Assembly (NCBI RefSeq): GCF_009757775.1
Contig: NZ_RHLK01000003.1
Coordinates: forward strand, 186,001 to 250,000
Source of the DNA: Paenibacillus lutrae
GTDB lineage: Bacteria > Bacillota > Bacilli > Paenibacillales > NBRC-103111
Direction of reading: 5' to 3'
Length of the DNA: 64,000 nt
Shown here: one piece after another, positions 52,160 to 61,658 of the stretch
How the letters are laid out: every line of letters starts with the position of its first letter
Position numbering within the stretch: position 1 is the stretch's first letter
Made by a program: the position numbers and the translations under genes
The notes under the pieces: generated by a model
What the model saw: the letters and a program-made list of their open reading frames with translations, nothing else
Database searches by the model: none
What the model was told of the DNA's origin: nothing

Positions 52160-52173
52160 AGTAAGCGCTTACT
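52160..52173 (-). promoter_or_regulatory. cre-like CcpA operator upstream of the beta-helix gene
   Basis: AGTAAGCGCTTACT is a perfect 14-base palindrome that differs from the cre consensus TGWAANCGNTNWCA only at the outermost bases. A TATAAT lies about 60 bases upstream on the minus strand (complement of 52231-52236). Confidence 0.6.
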
Positions 52174-52391
52174 ATTATGGGAAATATCCGTTCGTCAGCT
52201 TTTACCATCCCCTCTCGTAAAAACACTTGTATTATAGCATCTTCCAAAACCTAATGATCCCCTTTTTCTTTTTTAAAGGTTATGTTGAATTTTAATGTTA
52301 ATATTTGACCATAAGAAAACTGCCTTAGCGAAAAAGCGTTTTATTAAGCTATCGTTCCCCATTAGCGGAATGAGCAGTATAACATACATCG
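52174..52391. other. AT-rich intergenic region
   Basis: Contains the probable -10 TATAAT of the beta-helix gene and T-rich sequence; no gene is supported. The adjacent SRPBCC gene ends at 52392. Confidence 0.4.
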
Positions 52392-52820
52392 TTAAAACTT
52401 ACGTTTTTGATAGGGAATACCATCGCCATCTTCACAATAGGATTTGAGACTATAAAGAAAAATAGCCCAGTTGTAGTTACAGGAGCGATAGAATGGCGTT
52501 ACTTCTTTCCAGTTCGTATGACGCAAAGTAATAAAAGACTTCCCGTTCTTCTCTTGAATATCAAAGGAAATAATCGTACCCATCCATTCCGGATCTGAAT
52601 CTATACACTGCCAAACGACTTTTTTATTAGGGATCAATTCCTCTATTCTCATCTTAGTTATATCATCGCTGCCGAATCGAAATTCATTAATAAAACCAAT
52701 CTGATTATTAATAATAAGTTCATTGGTCCATATTTCCGACAGTCCTTCAGCGGTGGTTAAAGTTTCATACACCTTCGACGCTGGAACATGTATGGTTTGC
52801 AAGTGCTCGATATTGGCCAT
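52392..52820 (-). CDS. SRPBCC/AHSA1-like protein
   Basis: 142 residues forming one START/AHSA1 ligand-binding domain: TIHVPASKVYETLTTAEGLSEIWTNEL, then KKVVWQCID, FDIQEKNGKSFITLRHTNW and a C-terminal helix YNWAIFLYSLKSYCEDG. Such stand-alone domains bind hydrophobic ligands or act as stress proteins; the ligand is unknown. Lower GC than the neighbours. Start ATG 52820 has AAAGGAGT upstream. Confidence 0.82.
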   Translation of the reverse strand: MANIEHLQTIHVPASKVYETLTTAEGLSEIWTNELIINNQIGFINEFRFGSDDITKMRIEELIPNKKVVWQCIDSDPEWMGTIISFDIQEKNGKSFITLRHTNWKEVTPFYRSCNYNWAIFLYSLKSYCEDGDGIPYQKRKF

Positions 52821-53023
52821 GCCTTACTCCTTTCTAACTGCAATAATTTATTTTTGATGCTTATGATAACATAGGATGAATATAATAGTTTCTTTTGGAT
52901 TGCTATGTTGCAGTTATTGCAATTATTTGCTCATCTACCCTACCCGTTAGCTTAATAAGAATATGCAGATAGCCTAAGTTTGGTATTCGTGCCTTGTTAC
53001 ATAACTTTTAAAAAAACTATCCA

Positions 53024-53064
53024 ATAAAAAGAACGTCCGCGGGCTGCCGGGCCGATAGACGTTC
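53024..53064 (-). terminator. terminator of the MFS transporter gene
   Basis: On the minus strand GAACGTC pairs with GACGTTC over a 20-base GC-rich loop, then TTTTTATT. Confidence 0.78.
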
Positions 53065-53077
53065 GCTTCTTCTTTAG

Positions 53078-54418
53078 TCAGGATTGACTTTTAGCCAAAA
53101 TGCGCCACTGCAGGATGAGCAGGACCAGCAGGACCGAGCCGCTTACCGTAAAAGGTACAGCAGGACCGAACGTGTCCCACAGCTTGCCGGATACAATCGG
53201 GCCTATAATCATGCCCATCCCTTCAATCGTAAGAAAAAAACCCCAGATTGCCCCCCGCTTTTCTTTCGGAACCGCCGATGCAATCAAGGCATTCCATGAA
53301 GGGATAATGAGTGCATAGCCGATCCCCAGCAAGATCACGAGCACATATACGAAGGCATACTGGCGGATAAAACCTAAGGAGAGCAACGCGGCAGCGCTGC
53401 ATATCAACCCGGGTGTCAGCAGCAGTTTGACGCCGAAGCGATCGACCAGCTTGCCGACGGGAACGAGCAGCAGAACCGCAGCCCCTCCGCCAATAAGAAG
53501 CAGCATACTGTATTTGGCCGGAGATAAATGCAAGACCTCGCGGGCGAAAAGAGTCAGGATGGGGGTCAGGATTCCAAGCGCAAAAGTCTGTAAGAACATC
53601 GCCGGATAAAGAAAGCGGCTCACCTTCATGTCCCGCAGTGAGGACCGCACTTCCCGGAAATATTGAATGGCGCGCTTTAAGATCGTCTGACTTTCTGGGC
53701 GGGTACGTTCCGGAAGAACGCCTAGCGGATCGGCTCCGGCCTCCATGGTCATTGCACCCGTCTGAAACGGCTTATTCTTTACTGTCTGATCATGTTTATC
53801 CGTCTGTAAAGCATCTGCTGGATTTCCGGTCTGCGGTTTTTTAGGAAGAAATACCGATACCAGTAGCACAATGCCCATGCTGGTCAGCAGCACCCGATAG
53901 GCGGGACCGTAATTCGCTCCCTGAATGAAAAAATTAATAACAATAGGGCCTAGTCCGGTACCGGATAACCAGGCCATATATACGATGCTCATGACCGTAC
54001 CTTTCGCCTTATCCCCGGCTACTTCTGTGGTGCCCGCAATTACAGCGGGCCATAGGGGCGCCGTACCGACGCCGAGCAGAGCACAGGCCGCAACCATCCA
54101 GCCGTGGGCTGTAAACGTCGCCATGATGACGACAGCGCTTCCTGTGAGCAAGATTCCGAGCAGCATAGAAATGCGGTAGCCCGCCTTATCAATCAGCCAT
54201 CCGACAGGTGTCCGGAAGACGTTATCTCCAATATATTGAGCGGCAAGGGACCAGCCCACCACATAGGCCGTTGCGCCCAGTACGGTTGACATGTAGACGG
54301 GCAAGATGGTAAGCAGCAGGGCGCCTTTGACAAATTCAACGAGAAACATAATAACCAGCAATTGAAAGACGAAAGGAGAAGTCACTCCCGCTCTTTTTTT
54401 CCATATCGCAAGATTCAT
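53078..54418 (-). CDS. MFS transporter
   Basis: 446 residues with 12 hydrophobic helices in two bundles. Motif A-like segments are GWLIDKAGYRISM and GKLVDRFGVKLLL, each at the start of a cytoplasmic loop between helices 2-3 and 8-9. A long central hydrophilic loop (about 205-265) separates the halves. The substrate cannot be predicted; drug or sugar efflux are both possible. Divergent from speA across a 180-base region. Confidence 0.85.
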   Translation of the reverse strand: MNLAIWKKRAGVTSPFVFQLLVIMFLVEFVKGALLLTILPVYMSTVLGATAYVVGWSLAAQYIGDNVFRTPVGWLIDKAGYRISMLLGILLTGSAVVIMATFTAHGWMVAACALLGVGTAPLWPAVIAGTTEVAGDKAKGTVMSIVYMAWLSGTGLGPIVINFFIQGANYGPAYRVLLTSMGIVLLVSVFLPKKPQTGNPADALQTDKHDQTVKNKPFQTGAMTMEAGADPLGVLPERTRPESQTILKRAIQYFREVRSSLRDMKVSRFLYPAMFLQTFALGILTPILTLFAREVLHLSPAKYSMLLLIGGGAAVLLLVPVGKLVDRFGVKLLLTPGLICSAAALLSLGFIRQYAFVYVLVILLGIGYALIIPSWNALIASAVPKEKRGAIWGFFLTIEGMGMIIGPIVSGKLWDTFGPAVPFTVSGSVLLVLLILQWRILAKSQS

Positions 54419-54599
54419 CAGGTCTCCCCTTCTCCTTATATTCCCTGCTTTTTGTTAGTTTCTCCAACGGCAGGGCAAACTATTTTATAAAATATACTTG
54501 CATGCTTGTCCGTATTTGTTATACTCTAATTTGTTTGTTTATTCTCGGATTCGTATTTACGATGTCCAGAAATTCCACTCAGAAGGGAAGGGTTGCCGG

Positions 54600-56069
54600 A
54601 TGGAACACCATCGCACGCCCCTATTCTCGGCACTGCGCTCGCATGCGGAGAAAAATCCGATCCAATTCCATATTCCAGGTCACAAAAAAGGAGTCGGGAT
54701 GGATCCTGAATACCGGGAATTTCTCGGCGATAACGCACTATCCATCGACTTGATCAACATTGCTCCCCTGGATGACCTTCATCAGCCTACGGGCGTTATA
54801 GAAGAAGCTCAAAAACTTGCCGCTGACGCATTCGGGGCCGATTATACGTATTTTTCCGTTCAGGGCACAAGCGGGGCCATCATGACCATGATCATGTCCG
54901 TTGCGAGTGAAGGCGATAAGCTCATCATTCCCCGGAATGTACATAAATCTGTTATGGCCGCCATTATTTTTGCCGGTATCAAACCGGTCTTTATCTCTCC
55001 CGCACGAGATGCCAATCTCGGTATCGACCACGGGATCACAACCAAATCTGTGCAGAGGGCGCTGGAAAAGCATCCGGATGCCAAAGGTGTTCTGGTCATA
55101 AATCCGACCTACTACGGCGTTTGCACCCATCTTTCAGAAATCGTCGAGCTGGTTCACAGTTATGACATTCCGGTGCTCGTCGATGAAGCCCACGGGGTGC
55201 TTATTCATTTCCATGATAAGCTGCCCATGTCCGCTATGGAAGCCGGTGCAGATATGGCCGCTACAAGCGTACACAAACTGGGCGGTTCCTTGACGCAAAG
55301 TTCCGTTCTGAACATTCAAGGCAGCCGCGTCAATCCTAAGCGTATCCAGACGATTATGAGCATGATGACAACCACGTCCACTTCTTATATACTCCTGGCT
55401 TCCCTGGATACCGCTCGCCGTCATCTCGCGCTGAACGGTCATCAGCTTGCGGAGAATACGATTGCTCTGGCGGAATACGCTCGCCTGGAGATTAATAAAA
55501 TCCCCGGACTGTATTCATTCGGAGATGAAATTCTTGGAACGGAAGCCACCTATGCCTACGATCCGACGAAGGTGACCGTTCATATCCGGCATCTCGGCAT
55601 CACGGGTTACGATGTAGAGAACTGGCTTCGGGATCATTACAATATTGAAGTTGAGCTTAGTGATATGTACAACATCCTGTGCCTGTTCACTCCCGGAGAC
55701 ACAAGAGACAATATCGAAATCCTTCTTCAAGCCTTAAGGGAATTAGCCGCTGAGTATTATACGGAGGATTCACAAGACGAATTAATCGTCATTATCCCGG
55801 AGATTCCCCAACTCTCCCTCATTCCGCGTGATGCTTTCTACGGAGATACGGAAATTGTTCCCTTTAAGGAATCAGCGGGAAGAATTATTGCTGAATTTAT
55901 TTATGTCTATCCGCCGGGTATTCCAATTCTGCTGCCGGGTGAAGTCATTTCACAGGAAAATATCGATTATATCATCGAGCACGTTGAAGTGGGTCTTCCA
56001 GTGAAGGGTCCTGAGGATCGCAGCTGCCAGTTCGTCAAAGTCATCGTTGAAACCCAAGCGATTTTCTAA
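54600..56069 (+). CDS. speA: arginine decarboxylase (Orn/Lys/Arg decarboxylase family)
   Basis: 489 residues, close in length and sequence pattern to Bacillus SpeA. It converts arginine to agmatine, the first step to spermidine. N-terminal TPLFSALRSHAEKNPIQFHI and GHKKGVGMDPEYREF, the PLP site AATSVHKLGGSLTQSS (Lys226), LVDEAHGVLIHFHDKLP (PLP-contact Asp) and YPPGIPILLPGE near the end are visible. ATG 54600 with AAGGG seven bases upstream is used; the longer frame from 54498 adds an unrelated leader. Confidence 0.93.
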   Translation: MEHHRTPLFSALRSHAEKNPIQFHIPGHKKGVGMDPEYREFLGDNALSIDLINIAPLDDLHQPTGVIEEAQKLAADAFGADYTYFSVQGTSGAIMTMIMSVASEGDKLIIPRNVHKSVMAAIIFAGIKPVFISPARDANLGIDHGITTKSVQRALEKHPDAKGVLVINPTYYGVCTHLSEIVELVHSYDIPVLVDEAHGVLIHFHDKLPMSAMEAGADMAATSVHKLGGSLTQSSVLNIQGSRVNPKRIQTIMSMMTTTSTSYILLASLDTARRHLALNGHQLAENTIALAEYARLEINKIPGLYSFGDEILGTEATYAYDPTKVTVHIRHLGITGYDVENWLRDHYNIEVELSDMYNILCLFTPGDTRDNIEILLQALRELAAEYYTEDSQDELIVIIPEIPQLSLIPRDAFYGDTEIVPFKESAGRIIAEFIYVYPPGIPILLPGEVISQENIDYIIEHVEVGLPVKGPEDRSCQFVKVIVETQAIF

Positions 56070-56142
56070 TGAACGCCCAATTGTAAAAAATGACCGCTAA
56101 TGCTATGATGTGGGGGATTGCTGTCAGGAGGTGCCGTTGTTT

Positions 56143-56562
56143 ATGAGTCAGAGCGCATTTATCCGTTTTGTCACAGGTTCCACCTTATCTTCCCTCACGT
56201 TAGAAGAACTGAAGGAGCAGCTCTCCCAGTACAAACTGCAGCTGGCCCGGACAGGTGAGCAGCTCGGATGGGAATACGATGCTGCCGGTTTTCCTTATAC
56301 TGTGGAAACCCCGCCTGAGGCGGAAGGCAAATGGTTCTATTTAAAAGGAACCTCTTCCCGCTACCGGAATATCGTTCTGGGTGTCGGTTCCCGGATAGAG
56401 GAAGACAAAGAACAGCATTTTGTTCAAGTTGTTCTTCCGGACACGTCATCACATGGCGACAAATCCAAAGGCAATGAACTATGCAAGTATTTGGCCCGCC
56501 AATGGAAGGCCGAACTGGAACTATTTAACGGTCGCACCATGTTCTTTAACCCTCGCAAATAA
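56143..56562 (+). CDS. DUF1885 family protein
   Basis: 139 residues. MSQSAFIRFVTGSTL, LTLEELKEQL and the central WEYDAAGFPYTVETPP region fit the DUF1885 family, known mainly from Paenibacillus and relatives. Cytosolic, function unknown. ATG 56143 with AGGAGGTG nine bases upstream is preferred over the in-frame upstream start at 56110. It lies 74 bases after speA on the same strand. Confidence 0.85.
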   Translation: MSQSAFIRFVTGSTLSSLTLEELKEQLSQYKLQLARTGEQLGWEYDAAGFPYTVETPPEAEGKWFYLKGTSSRYRNIVLGVGSRIEEDKEQHFVQVVLPDTSSHGDKSKGNELCKYLARQWKAELELFNGRTMFFNPRK

Positions 56563-56581
56563 CATCCAAGCATCAACGCAG

Positions 56582-56619
56582 AAATCCCTCTTCCTGTCAG
56601 GCAGGAAAAGGGATTTTTT
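56582..56619. terminator. bidirectional terminator after the DUF1885 gene
   Basis: AAATCCC.TTCCTG / CAGGAA.GGGATTT hairpin with T-rich tails on both sides, between convergent genes. Confidence 0.82.
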
Positions 56620-56668
56620 ATTGTACGTGCAGCAATGCTTCACGAACTCATGCATGTTCTGCCGCAAA

Positions 56669-56986
56669 CTATTCGCGGTCTTCTTCTTCAATAATTTTGT
56701 TATAGACAGTTACGACGCGTTCCCATTCTTCTTCATCCTCAATGTTTACCAGGTAAGCATCATCGTTTTCTTCCTCTACACGGAAAATAACGCCATCCGC
56801 TTCAGGGTCATTCTTGTCGAGAAGAACCGCATAAAGCTGTTCCTTGGATTCGAATGTGTAAACCATGACCATCTCATGCTCTTTACCTTCTTCGTCCGTT
56901 ACTATAAACACACTCTCTTCATGCTCATGATCGTGGTCATGCCCGCATCCGCAATCCTCGCCATGTTCGTGTTTGTGATCGCTCAT
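56669..56986 (-). CDS. DUF1292 family protein with His-rich N-terminus
   Basis: 105 residues, strongly acidic. It begins with a His/Cys/Asp run (HKHEHGEDCGCGHDHDHEHEE) that may bind metal, then the DUF1292 domain: SVFIVTDEEGKEHEMVMVYTF and YAVLLDKNDPEADGVIFRVEE. Function unknown; similar proteins (YrzB-type) are widespread in Firmicutes. Start ATG 56986 preceded by a weak GAGGT site. Confidence 0.88.
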   Translation of the reverse strand: MSDHKHEHGEDCGCGHDHDHEHEESVFIVTDEEGKEHEMVMVYTFESKEQLYAVLLDKNDPEADGVIFRVEEENDDAYLVNIEDEEEWERVVTVYNKIIEEEDRE

Positions 56987-57187
56987 CGTAGAACCTCATT
57001 TCGTTTTTCAATTTTCAATTTAATTTAGTGCTTATAAAGCCTATCTCGAACGTATCGTAACATGGAATATCAGGCAGGTCAAACCCCTTCTGTCACGAGG
57101 CTTCTAAGCTGAATTTCTGCATTTCCGGTAAAAATAATTTTTTTTCCAAAAGACCGATTCACAGGAATGAATTGCGGTTAATGGGAA

Positions 57188-58135
57188 TTACAGGAATAAA
57201 CGCGCGGCAGGTTCCAAAGTTTTGTCCATCGTGTGAACGGAACCGAAAAAAGCCAGGATACGTCCAGCATATTCCTCGGGCTGCATCTGATAGGAACCAA
57301 CATGAGGCGCTCCGACAGTAGGCCAGAATTCAAACCGATCCTGATGCCGCTCCCACAACTGTTCGGACGAGTTCTGCGGTATGGCCGCGTCATCCCTGCT
57401 GTGAATAAAGAGGACGGGCCGCGGGTAGATCGCCTCTACTGCAGACGTAGCATCCACTCCTTCCGGATCAATCTTAAGCAGCGGAGGAAACAGGCTCAGA
57501 ATAAGAGGGGTAAACGGAAAGTTGGGAAGTCCGGACCACACCGGTAAATTCGTCTTCAGATATTTTTTCAAATGGTGAAAAGGACTATCCGCAATTACGG
57601 CTGCCACATTCTGGTGCTCAGCCGCTGCAAGCAAAGATGTAGTCGCTCCCATAGAAAATCCGATTAAACCTATTGGTTCCGCCGGAAATTTATCCGACAT
57701 CCAATCGATCGCTCCCAGGAGATCCTGTTTCTCATAATAACCGACCGAAGTCAGGGTCCCCGAAGATCTCCCTGAATTCCGGAAATCAAACAGAAGTACC
57801 CGGTATCCTGAACGGACAAGCGTGTTTGCAAGTGCAAGAGCAGGCAGACCGCGCTCCAGACGGTTTCCGGCATACCCGTGCGCGAAGATAATCGTCATAA
57901 CCGCTTGATCACCGCCATTCTCCTCGGGCGAAATCAGCCAGCCGCTCAGCTTCATTGAATCTTTCCGGCTTACGAATTCTACATCCTCATAAGTCAGCCC
58001 ATAGGTTTGAGGTGAATCATCTACAGGCTGTCTCCTCGGATGTGTAAGCTGCCACCCCACATAGGCGGAAATCCCGATAGAACCTACTATTACAAAGGAG
58101 ATGAGCGCCGCTACACTCCACAAAACCCAAGACAT
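57188..58135 (-). CDS. membrane-anchored alpha/beta hydrolase
   Basis: 315 residues. N-terminal membrane helix (WSVAALISFVIVGSIGISAYVGW), then an alpha/beta hydrolase fold with the oxyanion HGYAGNRL, the nucleophile elbow GFSMGATTS (Ser about 173), acid in HSRDDAAIP and the His in GAPHVGSY. The family includes serine aminopeptidase-like and BAAT-like hydrolases; the substrate is unknown. The active site should face outside if the anchor is N-in. Confidence 0.85.
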   Translation of the reverse strand: MSWVLWSVAALISFVIVGSIGISAYVGWQLTHPRRQPVDDSPQTYGLTYEDVEFVSRKDSMKLSGWLISPEENGGDQAVMTIIFAHGYAGNRLERGLPALALANTLVRSGYRVLLFDFRNSGRSSGTLTSVGYYEKQDLLGAIDWMSDKFPAEPIGLIGFSMGATTSLLAAAEHQNVAAVIADSPFHHLKKYLKTNLPVWSGLPNFPFTPLILSLFPPLLKIDPEGVDATSAVEAIYPRPVLFIHSRDDAAIPQNSSEQLWERHQDRFEFWPTVGAPHVGSYQMQPEEYAGRILAFFGSVHTMDKTLEPAARLFL

Positions 58136-58252
58136 ATCTTCTGTTCCTCTCCGACTCGTTTAGCTAAGCTTCACTTGCAAATAAACGGTTTCCTGTCGTC
58201 CATTCCTTTATGCCAATCATCCATTCTACTATAGGAGGAGGTTTTACGTATT

Positions 58253-58420
58253 ATGTCCATCCCATTCACATTAGATCTGGAGATCGAGCAATTAAAAGGT
58301 GTATTGTCGTTTATGGCCGCTAAACATAAATATAATATGAATCATCCCAAAGTAGTGGAAATCAGCCAGCAATTAGATGGCCTGATTGTAGAGTGCATGA
58401 AAAAACGGGCCGCCTGTTAA
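58253..58420 (+). CDS. Spo0E-family aspartyl-phosphate phosphatase
   Basis: Only 55 residues: MSIPFTLDLEIEQLKGVL...VEISQQLDGLIVECMKK. The SQxLDxLI pattern in a two-helix hairpin is the hallmark of Spo0E-like phosphatases, which remove phosphate from Spo0A to delay sporulation. A clear ATAGGAGGAGG lies upstream of ATG 58253. Family assignment rests on that short motif and on the presence of many Spo0E paralogues in Bacillales. Confidence 0.82.
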   Translation: MSIPFTLDLEIEQLKGVLSFMAAKHKYNMNHPKVVEISQQLDGLIVECMKKRAAC

Positions 58421-58464
58421 TTAGGGCAAAAGCCCTGAACTAACGGCGGCAGGTTACCAGTCTT

Positions 58465-58944
58465 CTATGAATTCATTAATTTACGGTACTGCACATACAT
58501 GGCAACCCTCCACGGAAGGAGCATGCCAAATGCGAGAATGAAGAACACGGAAGCGGTTTGATAGACACTGATAAATTCCTCCACGTAACCGTGGAGCAGC
58601 ATCCGAATGGCGAGCAGGATGATCAATATAAACAGAAAAGCTTTGGAACGGTGAAGATACACATGATCACCCTGCTTCGTAAAGCCTGAACTTCGGATCA
58701 GAGGGTAGGCAAACACGACTGCCCCTACCGCAAAAGCAAGCAATCCCCACGTCACCGGTATGCGTGTCATCGGAGCCACAAACATAAGAAAGCCTGTGCT
58801 CATCCCAATGGGCGGCATTAATATCTTCATCGCATTCACAGGCCGCTTGGATGCCTTCATCCGGATAGCGAGAACAAGAAGTGCCATACCCAGCGTACCG
58901 AACAGTGAAATCGCTTGTAAATTTGACCCCAGAGATAATGCCAT
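58465..58944 (-). CDS. ccdC: CcdC family membrane protein
   Basis: 159 residues, five hydrophobic segments. Family-typical pattern MKASKRPVNAMKILMPPIGMSTGF, then VGAVVFAYPLIRSSGF and the basic HRSKAFLFILIILLAIR. In Bacillus the homologue lies next to cytochrome c biogenesis genes, but it is not essential for that process. Monocistronic here; AGGGGGT precedes ATG 58944. Confidence 0.85.
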   Translation of the reverse strand: MALSLGSNLQAISLFGTLGMALLVLAIRMKASKRPVNAMKILMPPIGMSTGFLMFVAPMTRIPVTWGLLAFAVGAVVFAYPLIRSSGFTKQGDHVYLHRSKAFLFILIILLAIRMLLHGYVEEFISVYQTASVFFILAFGMLLPWRVAMYVQYRKLMNS

Positions 58945-59118
58945 CTTAACCCCCTACTTTCCTTACCTAATGCCTCTTCACCTTCCATTATATCACTGCC
59001 GCCCTCCGTACAGAAGTCGAATCCTACAAAACTTTTACAGAATGAAAGCGGTTGAAATCCAACTTTTTCCGTGCTAGAGTTGTGAAAGAACGTATCTCTA
59101 GAGAACGGGGGCCGTTTT

Positions 59119-59862
59119 GTGAGCTTACAGCTGCAAATGATCGGAACCGGCAGTGCTTTTGCCAAGAAATTCTATAACAACAATGCACTCTGGACCTGCA
59201 ACGGATTTACGCTTCTGGTGGATGCGGGCAATACAGCTCCCCGCGCGCTCCATGAGTTGAACATTCAAGTGAATGAACTCGGGGGCGTACTGATTACCCA
59301 TCTTCATTCCGACCATGTCGGCGGGCTTGAGGAACTTGCTTTTCAAATGCGGTACAAACACGGACGTAAATTAAAGCTCTATCTTCCCGCTGCGCTGGAA
59401 GAGACCATTTGGGAACATACACTCAAAGGCGGCATGGAGAATGCGGGAGAGGAATTGTCCGGCTTAACGGATTACTTCGAGGTCGAACTTTTACATGAAG
59501 GGCATCCTGTGTCTATCCATGAAGGGCTCCAGATCGAAATTATGGAAACTCCGCATATTACGGGTAAGAAGAGCTTTTCTCTTTTTGTAAACGATCAAAT
59601 TTTTTATAGCGCCGATATTCGTTTTTGCCCGGAGCTGCTCATCGGGGAAGTCATCCAGAAACGCAAATGCAAACGGATTTTCCATGACTGCCAGCTTGAG
59701 AGCCCGGGTGTCGTGCATGCTTCGCTCGAAGAGCTGCTGACCCTGCCCGAATCGGTGCAATCCCGGATTTATTTGATGCATTACGGGGATAGTATGCCTT
59801 TGTATTCGGGCAAATCCGGAAAAATGACTTTTATCAAGCAGCACCAAATCTATACTTTATAG
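59119..59862 (+). CDS. MBL-fold metal-dependent hydrolase (ribonuclease Z-like)
   Basis: 247 residues. It begins QLQMIGTGSAF and carries the Zn motif THLHSDHVGGLEEL, with later ligands in ETPHITG, YSADIRF and the terminal LMHYGDS. This is the RNase Z-like/YhfI branch of the metallo-beta-lactamase fold; the substrate is not evident. The GTG at 59119 has GGGGG seven bases upstream. A clean terminator follows. Confidence 0.86.
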   Translation: MSLQLQMIGTGSAFAKKFYNNNALWTCNGFTLLVDAGNTAPRALHELNIQVNELGGVLITHLHSDHVGGLEELAFQMRYKHGRKLKLYLPAALEETIWEHTLKGGMENAGEELSGLTDYFEVELLHEGHPVSIHEGLQIEIMETPHITGKKSFSLFVNDQIFYSADIRFCPELLIGEVIQKRKCKRIFHDCQLESPGVVHASLEELLTLPESVQSRIYLMHYGDSMPLYSGKSGKMTFIKQHQIYTL

Positions 59863-59869
59863 AGAACGG

Positions 59870-59899
59870 AACCAGGTGAATGCACCTGGTTTTACTTAT
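59870..59899 (+). terminator. terminator after the MBL hydrolase gene
   Basis: AACCAGGTG / CACCTGGTT with an AATG loop, then TTACTTATT. Confidence 0.82.
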
Positions 59900-60025
59900 T
59901 GAGACATTTTTTATAAGTCGTTCGACCTAGTTCTTTGAAACTAACAGGTCCTATGCTGCATCCCCTGCTAACCAGACCAACCCCTAATGAGATGCTTACA
60001 AGACCTCCAAGAGGTGGATTTCTAT

Positions 60026-61654
60026 ATGTACAAATGGTTCGTGGCCTCTTATGCTTCCGTTATTACGGTTCTGTCTCTTTCTTTCGGCCTGGCACTGCAT
60101 AATGTACTGCTGATCGGGTTATGTATCCTTCTCATACTTGCTCATTTTACAAAAGAACCTTCTCTGTATGTATCATTATCTAAACTCGCTCTGCTTATTA
60201 CGTTTCACTGGATCTCCCAGACGGACTGGTGCTTTTCCCTGTATATTCTGATCCTGACCGCTGATTTACATGACAATAAATCAAAATCAACCATCTGGAC
60301 TCTAGTCGGGCTTAATATGATCTTGTTTCCGGTCATTTCTAAAGCTGTCGTCCATTCATTCACGACATTTTCGACATTATGGGGACTTGTTCTCTACGTC
60401 ACGAATTTCGCCGTGTTCATTCTTATTTCCGTCACGCTGATCAGCTTGATTAAACAAGCAGAAAAGCTGGCGGGAGAGCGAAAAAAATTAAGTACACATG
60501 ATGCATTGACCGGCCTTCCGAATTATGAATCCTGTCACAGGCAGTTAAAGGACCTGCTTCACAAGGAATCGCACGTTATGTTCATCCTGATTGATTGTAC
60601 CGATCTGAAGGCCATGAATAAATCACAAGGATTTCAAGCCGGGAATTTAGTTCTGAAGCAGGTAGCCGAACTTCTGCAAATCAAGTTCTCGGAAGCTTTC
60701 TTCATTTCGCGCTATGGCGGAGATGAATTCGCTGTCGCGTTAACGTACACAGGACGGGAGCAGATGCTTCAGTATATCGAACAGCAGCTCGGCTCCGAAC
60801 TCCCCAAATTAACAGGCATACAAATTACATACGGAAGCGCCGTTCTGACCGACAAGGGTGGAACTAAAGATGACCTCATACTGCTTGCAGAGAACAATTT
60901 ATTCCAGATGAAAAGAGAGATGTGGCTCAAACGCGAGGAACATATGCTGCGTTCTGAGAAACTACGGATCGTGGGAGAGCTTGCTTCGGGTATGGCGCAT
61001 GAAATTCGCAACCCGCTTACGACGATTAAAGGCTTTTTGCAAATTTCAAAATCAAACGGCTACAACATCGAGAACTGGTATCCGCTAATTATGGATGAAA
61101 TCAGCCGGATGAGCGAGCTCACGGCAGAGTTCCTGCAATTCTCCAAGCCTCATGCCGTCCATTTTCGCGTACAATCTTTCCAGGTGTGCATTCAGCGGGT
61201 AATTTCACTGACGTTGTCTGAAATGAGCCGGTTCGGTCATGAAGTGGTGTACGTGCCTCCCCAAGAACCGATGAATATCTGGATGGATCAGGATAAAATG
61301 ATACAGCTGCTCATTAATTTGATCAAGAACGCCTATGAATCCATGGAGGATAATAAAAAAGTAATCATCCGCCTTTATCCGCGTGATTACCATGTTGTCC
61401 TTGAGATAGAGGACCAAGGCTCCGGAATTCCACCGGAGCAGCTTGATCAGATTTTTAACCCTTTCTATACGACGAAGGATAGTGGAACGGGCCTGGGCCT
61501 CTCCATCTGTCACAAAATCGTCCAGGATCACGATGGGACGATTGAGATCGAAAGCACATTGAATAAAGGAACCCGCTTCATTATGACATTTCCGATGGCG
61601 AGCAAGGAAGAATCCAATCCAGCCTATTCTTCACGCCAGAAAGACGCGGTTTAG
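60026..61654 (+). CDS. membrane GGDEF-histidine kinase fusion
   Basis: 542 residues. An N-terminal block of about five membrane helices (1-145) is followed by a GGDEF domain (about 160-300) with intact RYGGDEFAV (231-235) but no RxxD inhibitory site, then a HisKA with the phospho-acceptor MAHEIRNPLTTIKGF (His325) and an HATPase with NLIKNAYESM, DQGSGIP and GTGLGLSICHKIV. There is no response-regulator gene beside it. It may couple cyclic-di-GMP-type nucleotide chemistry to phosphorelay signalling. ATG 60026 has AGAGGTGG eight bases upstream. Confidence 0.88.
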   Translation: MYKWFVASYASVITVLSLSFGLALHNVLLIGLCILLILAHFTKEPSLYVSLSKLALLITFHWISQTDWCFSLYILILTADLHDNKSKSTIWTLVGLNMILFPVISKAVVHSFTTFSTLWGLVLYVTNFAVFILISVTLISLIKQAEKLAGERKKLSTHDALTGLPNYESCHRQLKDLLHKESHVMFILIDCTDLKAMNKSQGFQAGNLVLKQVAELLQIKFSEAFFISRYGGDEFAVALTYTGREQMLQYIEQQLGSELPKLTGIQITYGSAVLTDKGGTKDDLILLAENNLFQMKREMWLKREEHMLRSEKLRIVGELASGMAHEIRNPLTTIKGFLQISKSNGYNIENWYPLIMDEISRMSELTAEFLQFSKPHAVHFRVQSFQVCIQRVISLTLSEMSRFGHEVVYVPPQEPMNIWMDQDKMIQLLINLIKNAYESMEDNKKVIIRLYPRDYHVVLEIEDQGSGIPPEQLDQIFNPFYTTKDSGTGLGLSICHKIVQDHDGTIEIESTLNKGTRFIMTFPMASKEESNPAYSSRQKDAV

Positions 61655-61658
61655 AGAG

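Noticed and set aside
58421-58464. small hairpin AGGGC/GCCCT after the Spo0E-type gene
   Set aside because: The stem is only five base pairs and lacks a T run, so it is not called as a terminator.
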